DNA from: Proteobacteria bacterium CAG:495
GTDB taxonomy: Bacteria > Pseudomonadota > Alphaproteobacteria > RF32 > CAG-239
Direction: 5' to 3'
Length of the DNA: 9,138 bases
NCBI GenBank assembly: GCA_000432275.1
Contig: HF995304.1
Span: 1 to 9,138 of the forward strand
Part shown: positions 1-6,000 of the stretch, piece after piece
How the letters are laid out: every line of letters begins with the position of its first letter
Position numbering within the stretch: position 1 is the first letter of the stretch
Notes under the pieces: generated by a model
The model's database searches: none
What the model was told of the DNA's origin: nothing
What the model saw: the letters and a program-made list of their open reading frames with translations, nothing else
Program-made: the position numbers and the translations under genes

Positions 1-113
1 CTAAAGCAGCTTATTCCACGCACTCCACCACAGGGTGGATAATGATGAGATGTTTGTAGACACCACGGTTCACCTCTGAACCGCAGGAGTCAGATTAAAG
101 GATTTTTACTTTT
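1..113. other. Non-coding stretch with small inverted repeats
   Basis: I see no convincing protein gene here. Two short perfect inverted repeats are present: 24-29 with 34-39 (TCCACC/GGTGGA, 4-nt loop) and 66-72 with 77-83 (CGGTTCA/TGAACCG, 4-nt loop). A looser stem (114-126 with 147-160) follows, and then the terminator at 155-193, which has its longer T run on the plus strand. This arrangement would fit the 3' part of a plus-strand structured RNA or an untranslated tail entering from the left. I could not match it to tmRNA, SRP RNA, RNase P RNA, 5S rRNA or any tRNA. A short minus-strand frame also ends at about position 14 but has no good start. Function unknown. Confidence 0.25.
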
Positions 114-154
114 TTGCAAGAGGTTTCTCATCTCAGCCCAAGGTGCAAACCCTC

Positions 155-193
155 AAGCAAAACCCCGGCCTTTTATACCGGGGTTTTTTGCTT
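155..193. terminator. Intrinsic terminator, probably bidirectional
   Basis: Left arm 155-168 (AAGCAAAACCCCGG) pairs with right arm 178-193 around a 9-nt loop, with two extra T's in the right arm. The GC-rich core is CCCCGG/CCGGGG. The plus-strand side has six T's after the core and the minus-strand side has four. It sits 8 bp beyond the stop codon of the response regulator gene on the minus strand, so it most likely ends that transcript. The stronger T tract on the plus strand suggests it also stops transcription arriving from the left edge. Confidence 0.82.
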
Positions 194-200
194 CTTATTC

Positions 201-839
201 TTAAATCAGTCCCATTTTTTGGGCTATAATAACGGCCTGGGTACGATTGGTGGCACCGACCGCACGCAACAGCGCATTAATGTGCAGTTTTACGGTCGCT
301 TCGGAAACGCCCATTTTATAGGCAATCTGTTTGTTGGACATTCCTTCCGCAACATAGCTCAAAACCTCCGACTGCCGGGGTGTTAAGGTTTTGCCTTTTC
401 CTTTGCCGTCACGAGACTGGTCGCCGAACAAACCGGAATTGGCATGTTCCAAAATGGACGGAGGCAAATATGTTCCGCCGTCTAATATCAATTTGAGGGC
501 CGAAGTCAGCATTTTGGTTTCCGCACGTTTGGGCAAATAGCCGCTGATGCCGAGCTCGAGAGCTTTTTTGATATTCCGGGAATCTTCAGAAGCAGAGATA
601 ACGACAAAGCGGCTGTCGGGAGCCTTGCTTTTCAGCTGGGACAAACCTTCTTCCCATTTCATATCCGGCATATCCAAATCGATAATTATCAAATCTATTT
701 TCGGCTCTGCATCGAGGATTTTTAAAGCTTGAGAAAAATTGCCTGCCTGAGAGATTACGGCGTCGGGGGCTATTTGTTCGAGATGCATACTCAAACCGTC
801 ACGAAACAATGCATGGTCGTCCGCAATAAGAATCTTCAT
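201..839 (-). CDS. NarL/FixJ-family DNA-binding response regulator
   Basis: A 212-aa two-component response regulator that would bind DNA after phosphorylation. The receiver domain (about residues 1-118) shows the acidic pair D7/D8, the phospho-acceptor D54 in IIIDLDMPD, a Ser-rich switch stretch at 82-84 (ISAS) and the conserved lysine K104 in GYLPK. A Gly/Lys-rich linker (about 135-150) leads to a LuxR-type helix-turn-helix (about 152-212, starting LTPRQSEVL). An upstream in-frame ATG at 884 would add 15 residues, but it has no ribosome binding site and the family normally begins MKILIADDH, so 839 is preferred. Spacing and the terminator at 155-193 suggest a single-gene transcript. No histidine kinase lies in the window, so partner and target genes are unknown. 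Family assignment is firm; specific function is not. Confidence 0.93.
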   Translation of the reverse strand: MKILIADDHALFRDGLSMHLEQIAPDAVISQAGNFSQALKILDAEPKIDLIIIDLDMPDMKWEEGLSQLKSKAPDSRFVVISASEDSRNIKKALELGISGYLPKRAETKMLTSALKLILDGGTYLPPSILEHANSGLFGDQSRDGKGKGKTLTPRQSEVLSYVAEGMSNKQIAYKMGVSEATVKLHINALLRAVGATNRTQAVIIAQKMGLI

Positions 840-845
840 CTTAAT

Positions 846-850
846 CTCCT
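846..850 (-). promoter_or_regulatory. Ribosome binding site fixing the regulator start
   Basis: AGGAG on the minus strand lies 6 nt before the ATG at 839. The alternative ATG at 884 has no comparable purine-rich site, so this decides the start in favour of the shorter protein. Confidence 0.8.
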
Positions 851-931
851 GCATCTTAACCGCTAAAACGAATGTTTCTGCCATACTTTTGTTATTAGCA
901 GTAAATGATTTAAATAATCTTAATGCTTATA

Positions 932-953
932 TAGGATTTCTAAATTAGGATTT
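932..953. repeat. Direct 8-bp repeat upstream of response regulator gene
   Basis: TAGGATTT occurs at 932-939 and again at 946-953, a 14-bp period, in the AT-rich gap between the dCMP-deaminase stop and the response regulator start. Nearby are the palindrome ATTTAAAT (908-915) and the GATT/AATC inverted pair (907-910 and 916-919). A minus-strand TATATAAG at about 928-935 could act as a -10, but no convincing -35 accompanies it. The repeat could be a regulator-binding site, possibly for autoregulation, but that is only inference from position. Confidence 0.45.
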
Positions 954-969
954 AAAGGGAGCATTCCGG

Positions 970-1437
970 CTATTTTTGAGAGTGCGGCAAATACATAATT
1001 TCCACGCCGGCTTCTCTAAACATCTGTTCGGAATAGCCCAGTTTGTCACGCCAGGTGTTTTGCGGCGTATTTTTATCCACAACAACCTCATGAGTGACCA
1101 CCATCTTGATTCCCGACTGAATAATGGCCCGGCAGCAGTCGGTGCAAGGAGCGTGGGTTGCATACATAACACAGCCCTTAAGCGACGTTCCGGTCAGGCA
1201 GGCATTATAAATGGCATTGCGCTCGGCGTGTTCAAAAAAATCGTACTTGGTCGGCCGTTCCAGACGTTCCGGCACATCGTCATTAACGCCGCGAACCAAT
1301 CCGTTGTATCCGGTGGCGCGAATTTCGCGATCCGGACCGACAACGATGGCTCCGGTTTTAGTAGAAGGATCTTTAGACCAGGAAGCGACCAATTCCGCAA
1401 CTTCCATAAACCGTTTGTGCCATTTTTCCGAAAACAT
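970..1437 (-). CDS. Deoxycytidylate (dCMP) deaminase-family enzyme
   Basis: A 155-aa zinc-dependent deaminase of the CMP/dCMP family. The likely reaction is dCMP to dUMP plus ammonia, feeding thymidylate synthesis in the cytoplasm. The zinc-site motifs are intact: H70-A71-E72 (HAE, with the catalytic Glu) and P97-C98-T99-D100-C101 (PCxxC). The N-terminal SKDPSTKTGA segment and the YNG at 44-46 are typical of dCMP deaminase-like proteins, and length is normal. The start at 1437 is supported by AAGGGAG (1446-1452) 8 nt upstream. The stop codon of the upstream giant gene is only 19 bp away, so the two are probably in one operon. No obvious terminator follows. Substrate is inferred; a deaminase acting on another (deoxy)cytidine compound cannot be excluded. 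Confidence 0.88.
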   Translation of the reverse strand: MFSEKWHKRFMEVAELVASWSKDPSTKTGAIVVGPDREIRATGYNGLVRGVNDDVPERLERPTKYDFFEHAERNAIYNACLTGTSLKGCVMYATHAPCTDCCRAIIQSGIKMVVTHEVVVDKNTPQNTWRDKLGYSEQMFREAGVEIMYLPHSQK

Positions 1438-1456
1438 CCGTCAGTCTCCCTTGAAT

Positions 1457-2914
1457 TTATTTTACGGCAATTTTACCAAGATTTGCAGAAGTTACAAGAT
1501 TTATTTGCGGTTTGGCCTTTGCCGGATTTATTTTTTCGGCGGCGGTCTTAACATAACCTTGCAACGCCTGAACAAACTTACGGTTTATCTCCTGATTTTC
1601 TGCCAGCGCAGGGATTTGCTTTTCAAGGAGAACCGGCTGTTTTTTGACAAACATACGGACCAGGGCTTTTTTCAACAGGCCGGGCTGCGTTTTTTCCTGC
1701 GTCAGGAAAAGCTTGATTCCCTGAGCAACAAAGCGGCGAACGTTTGAATCCGGATTTTGTTCCCGCAATGCCAGAGCAATGCCGTTGGCCACTTCTTTAT
1801 CCATATGTCCGGAGAGCAGCATCTCTTTTATCAGGGCGCGGCTCTCGCCGTTTTGCTCCGCATTGCCGCGTTCTTCCGCCAGATTGATGACGGCCAGCAC
1901 CTTGTTTGCATAGGCGGAAGCCGGGGTTTCTTTTACGGCCCGGCGGTAAGCAGCCGCAATATCCTGCCGGCGATGACATTTTTTATCTTCCAGCATAATG
2001 CGGAAAGTCCGGTACAGGGTCCGCCCAAAATTCTGCCGCTCTTCTGCCGAATAAGCATCCTTTTGCTCTTGCAGGTTAAGGGCGTATACCGCTTCTTTCA
2101 TCATTCCCTTAACAATGGCAATATCAATGTTCTGCGTCCCTATCACTTCATCCAAAGAAGGTATGAACTGCGGCGGCAGGCTTAAGCCCAAGCTGCGTTT
2201 TTCGCTTGTTTCGCTCAAGGCTGCCTTAATAACTTTCAAGACCGGAATATCGTTTCCGCCTTTTTCGCTTGCGGCAATCTCGTTTAACACGACGTCTTTG
2301 ATGCTGGTGCCGTTGCCGTTTAAGCTCTCCGCATAAACATTAAACAGCAATCGTCCCACCTGCTCCTTGTCCTGATGAGACAACAAATTCTGCCGCGCGC
2401 TGAACAGGCCTATCGACCCTACGCTTTCTTTTATAAATCCGTTCATAATCTGTTTATCCAACGGGAGGTCGGGATTATTGAGCGCTGAATTGAAACATTC
2501 GATAAAGTCTTCCGCACCGAAGTCCTTGTAAAAATCATTCAGCGCCAGCAGCCCCCGCTGAAATTCCGTCAGATACGAGGTTTGAGTCTCGCCGCTGCGG
2601 TACGCCTCCTCAATTTTAGCGGAAAGCGTCTCGCCTACTTTGGCAAAAGAGGCCCCTTTTGCATCGGACAATATGTCTTGCGCGGTACGACTGAGAATTC
2701 TGCCCAGCAGCTCCTTGTCTTTGGGTGCCGGGTCGACAACAGCCATTGCGCCGGTATCAAACAATCCGATGGTGTCCGTTTCGATATCGATTTTCAACTG
2801 TTTGCCGTGGCGATCATGGTCAAAACGGCCGCCGGAAAGCATATTGAGCATTTCCACCGTAAAATAGGCTTTGGAAAAATCTTTACGGTAGGCCGCATCT
2901 TTAATCTGATCCAA
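1457..2914 (-). CDS. C-terminal half of ABC1/UbiB-like kinase, split by stop
   Basis: Open segment in the same frame as the upstream M48 gene, separated from it by one TAA. If translated separately, the best start is the TTG at 2914, with AAGGG 6 nt upstream (485 aa). Residues 31-39 (FDHDRHGKQ) match the ABC1 catalytic loop, usually F-H-A-D-x-H-x-G-N: the catalytic Asp is kept (D34), His is Asp, and the metal-binding Asn is Gln. Residues 50-55 (GLFDTG) match the DFG-like metal site, with D53. These two Asp residues lie 19 apart, the same as I recall for human COQ8A. The remaining 420 residues look helical and are unassigned; no membrane segment is evident. On its own this piece lacks the ATP-binding lysine, so it is unlikely to be an active kinase without the upstream part. 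It may be the tail of a disrupted gene. Confidence 0.75.
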   Translation of the reverse strand: MDQIKDAAYRKDFSKAYFTVEMLNMLSGGRFDHDRHGKQLKIDIETDTIGLFDTGAMAVVDPAPKDKELLGRILSRTAQDILSDAKGASFAKVGETLSAKIEEAYRSGETQTSYLTEFQRGLLALNDFYKDFGAEDFIECFNSALNNPDLPLDKQIMNGFIKESVGSIGLFSARQNLLSHQDKEQVGRLLFNVYAESLNGNGTSIKDVVLNEIAASEKGGNDIPVLKVIKAALSETSEKRSLGLSLPPQFIPSLDEVIGTQNIDIAIVKGMMKEAVYALNLQEQKDAYSAEERQNFGRTLYRTFRIMLEDKKCHRRQDIAAAYRRAVKETPASAYANKVLAVINLAEERGNAEQNGESRALIKEMLLSGHMDKEVANGIALALREQNPDSNVRRFVAQGIKLFLTQEKTQPGLLKKALVRMFVKKQPVLLEKQIPALAENQEINRKFVQALQGYVKTAAEKINPAKAKPQINLVTSANLGKIAVK

Positions 2915-2920
2915 ATCAAG

Positions 2921-2925
2921 CCCTT
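2921..2925 (-). promoter_or_regulatory. Possible ribosome binding site for internal TTG restart
   Basis: AAGGG on the minus strand lies 6 nt before an in-frame TTG at 2914, 111 nt beyond the interrupting stop codon. It could allow reinitiation of the downstream kinase half. It may equally be chance within coding sequence, since the codons between the stop and this site also read as plausible kinase sequence. Confidence 0.25.
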
Positions 2926-3025
2926 GTGCACGCTCCAGCTCCGCCCAGTTTTTGCCGCGCGCAGACCAATCCGCAACGTGAATACGGAAAGAGCGGCCGT
3001 TAACCCTAACCGCCTGCGGGTAAAT

Positions 3026-3028
3026 TTA
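3026..3028 (-). other. In-frame TAA interrupting the metallopeptidase-kinase gene
   Basis: The stop reads CAG-TAA-ATT on the minus strand. The frame is open for 1537 codons before it (from 7639) and for 522 codons after it up to the stop at 1457. The 37 codons directly after the stop (2915-3025) also read as plausible protein (IYPQAVRVNG at the beginning). The stop lies between the ATP-binding lysine and the catalytic loop of the kinase domain. A single C-to-T change in a CAA codon would create it. TAA is the normal stop of eno and of the response regulator here, so a reassigned code is unlikely. Programmed readthrough, reinitiation, a recent nonsense mutation and a sequencing error remain possible. 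Confidence 0.9.
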
Positions 3029-6000
3029 CTGAGCCGTTTGCAGCTGTTGATAGCCAATGTCGGTATTGGTTTCGACCTCGACGGAATCCTTGGCCTGACG
3101 AACCAGGCGCAAAAACGTATCGAGACCGTTTTTCATAACCCCTTTGGCACCAAGGTCATAAAGCATTTTTTCAAAGACCGCAAACTCATTGGAAGAATCC
3201 AACCCGGCTCCGGCACGCAGAATTTTTATCACCTTGTCGGTTGCAGCGGGAATTTTGTCTCCGTCAAAACGTCCTTTTTCCAAGGTTACAAAATAAGACG
3301 CCGAACCAAGGATGCGCCCGAGCCAAACCTCTTTGCCGTATTCGAGTTTTTCTTCAGGACGTTCACGTTTGTAAAAGTCCAGCCATTCGTAAACCTCCCA
3401 GCGCGAGGGTCGGGCGGCGTTGGATTTAAGTTCCTGCATTTCGTCGCGGATGAATTTCGGCACATCCGGGTAGGAGGCCATCGCCTGGCCGAGCTTGATG
3501 GCGGCGGGACCCGAATTTTCGAGAAACAGGCGAATGCCGCGGGCAATGCTCTTTTCTGGATCCGCGGCGGCAGAGTTACCGTTGGCAGCAACCATCATTG
3601 CCGAAAGATAGAGCGTACGTTCTTCATCGGCGCGGGATTTGATGTAACTGTGCAAAAACGCCTTGCCAATGCCGCTCATTTCGTCTCCGGCATTGGGAAA
3701 AACGCGGTCTGCCACGATATTGAAAACATTTTCCCATTTTTCACCGTCAGCCCTTGAGGTTTGCGTATGCAGCAGTTCGTTAACCAGAACGGCGCGGGCT
3801 TCCAGCGGATATCCCCAAAATTCACGATAGAGCAACGACAATTTTTCGGGATTAGCATCTTTTTTCACCTTATCGACAACAGCTTTTTCGGAAGACAGGT
3901 GTTTTTGGGCATAATCGACCAGCTGCCTGTGAAAATCCTCACATTCGCGACGGCTGCCGTCAGACAACAGAAAATTAATCACCGCAGCCGAGCGGCGGGC
4001 ATCGCTCTGCATAAACTTTTTTACCAATTCAAAAGCGACACCGGCAACATGGCCTTCGGTGAGGTTTCCGGCCTCCATGGCATCAATGCCGGACGGCTCG
4101 GGCTTGATGTGCCGGGACAAAGCCTGCTGCGATACAATGCGGTCTGCCAGCCTTTTCAGAATCTCTACCCGATCGACCATAGCCACGTCTTCCGTTCGTT
4201 TTTCTTCACCCCAGGAGGTTTTGGTGACGGATACGTTTTTGACGGCGGCAATATAAGGCATAATTTTACGGGCATAACCGTCTGAATTGTCATCGTATTG
4301 CGCTCCGATGCTTTTAAAAACGCTTTCCGTCCACAGCTGTTGGTAACGGCGGCGGTAATCCGGATCGTCAATGCGATTTTTTTTGCGCAAAAAATGCATA
4401 TAATATTCCGAACGGAGGTGCGCATCAGGCACGGCCTCAATAACGGGAATGAAACTTTCCAACAATTTATTCTGCATAACCATATCGGCAGAAAAAACAT
4501 TTTGATTAACCAAAGCCGAAAAGGAAGCGATGCGGGCAGACAAGTCCTGCCGCCACAACGGCGCAGCAGCCTTAATCAGGCCGTCTTTCAATTCATTCTG
4601 GCGTTCCGGCGAAATCAGGTTGCTGTTGAACAGCGGACTCAACGTTATTAACGCCTGCCTGAGCACCTGCGGATTTTTTTCGCGGGAAACCAACCTGACA
4701 AACATTTCTGCCACGGCGGCAGGGTCGCTTATCAAATTATTTGCTCTGAGTTGTTCGGCCAGCGCCGCGCTTTGAATCAAATCAGCCGGCCAATTGTTTT
4801 CTTTCGTCAAGGCGGGCTTGATTTTTGCAGCCACAACCGGAACAAAATGCAGTCTGGTCAACAACGGAACCATATGCTCCAAGGCATAATCGGTTTCGGG
4901 AGAACTCAACAAACCCTGCAACGTCTCAAAACGAAGCAGCAAATCGCGGTTGTCATACACAATTGTTTCGGGACGGTTTTTACCATAAGGGTCGGAACGG
5001 TTCATCTGGGCAATCATATCCTGCGGACGATGAATGTCAAAAGGCGTTATTTCCATCCGCGGATAAAGGCGCTCCATAAACAACGGGCGGTAATCCTTAT
5101 AATCGACTTTTTCCGTGCCGCCGTGCATTTCAATATACCGGTAGAGGTTGAACATCTCCTGATAATAAAGCTGATAATCATTAAGAACCGGCAGGCGCTT
5201 GTTCCACCAGTTTTTGGCGTGTTCATACTCCAAATTGAGGTTAAGGTTAAAACCGTCAAGAACCGTACGGGTAATTTCGTTAATTTGCGCCAAAGAATAA
5301 TTACTTGTAATCTGTGCCCATTTCATCATGTCATAATCATATCTGAAAGAGGAATCCAGCGACAAATTAATCCGGGAAGGATACTCGGCATCAGATGCCT
5401 CTTTTTCGCGGCGGCCCAAATCTTTCAGCTTATCGACAAGAGCTTTAAAGACAATCATATCCCGGCGATGGTCATAGGTATTCAACCATTCCCACTCCTG
5501 CGGCGTAAGATATTGGCGAAACCGGTCCTTGTCTTTATAGATGTTCTTTGCCGCATAAAAGGGGCTGTTGTCCTGCACTTCGAAAAACAAATCAGAATAA
5601 CGCCCGTATTCCAGCACGTCGCGTTTTCCGTAGGTTACCTCTTCCGAATAATAAACGCCTCTCAAAGCTGCCTGACGGGCATCATCGTTCGGATAGTCGG
5701 CATAGTCGTATGCCGTCATGGCTTTCATACGTTCCAAATCAGCAATGCCGTAGCGGCTGATGTCCGGATTGGCAATAAAATCGTCAAGCATCTTTTTGTC
5801 GGCGCGCACCTGAGCCGCTACTTTGCCGTAAACGTCGTCTTCCGCCCGGCGCCGAATGTCATCCATCATTTGCCGATATTGCTCGCGGGGGTAATAAGCG
5901 GTTATTACGCCTTCGGCATTGACGATGTAAAAACTTTTGTTGTCGGCGTCTTCAAGATGAAGCGGATTATAATAGGAAAGCACCCATTCCTGTTCGGAAA

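Noticed and set aside
12..97. Short minus-strand peptide ending at about position 14
   Set aside because: No ATG and no properly spaced ribosome site; the only start would be a GTG inside a hairpin. Too short to support.
1..113. 3' end of a permuted (two-piece) tmRNA or a tRNA, prompted by CTCCACCA at 23-30
   Set aside because: No T-loop sequence lies upstream of the CCA and no tmRNA 5' signature follows; the CCA belongs to a simple 6-bp hairpin.
921..960. CtrA-type site (TTAA-N7-TTAA) upstream of the response regulator
   Set aside because: The spacing of the two TTAA elements nearby is 6, not 7, and the region is AT-rich enough for chance matches.
3026..3028. Reassigned TAA codon (alternative genetic code)
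   Set aside because: TAA ends eno, the response regulator and the giant frame itself in the same window, so it is a normal stop here.
2582..3757. Plus-strand frame of 391 codons spanning the interrupting stop
   Set aside because: It lies wholly antisense to the metallopeptidase-kinase gene, has no recognisable domain or ribosome site, and its protein is a low-information shadow of the coding strand.
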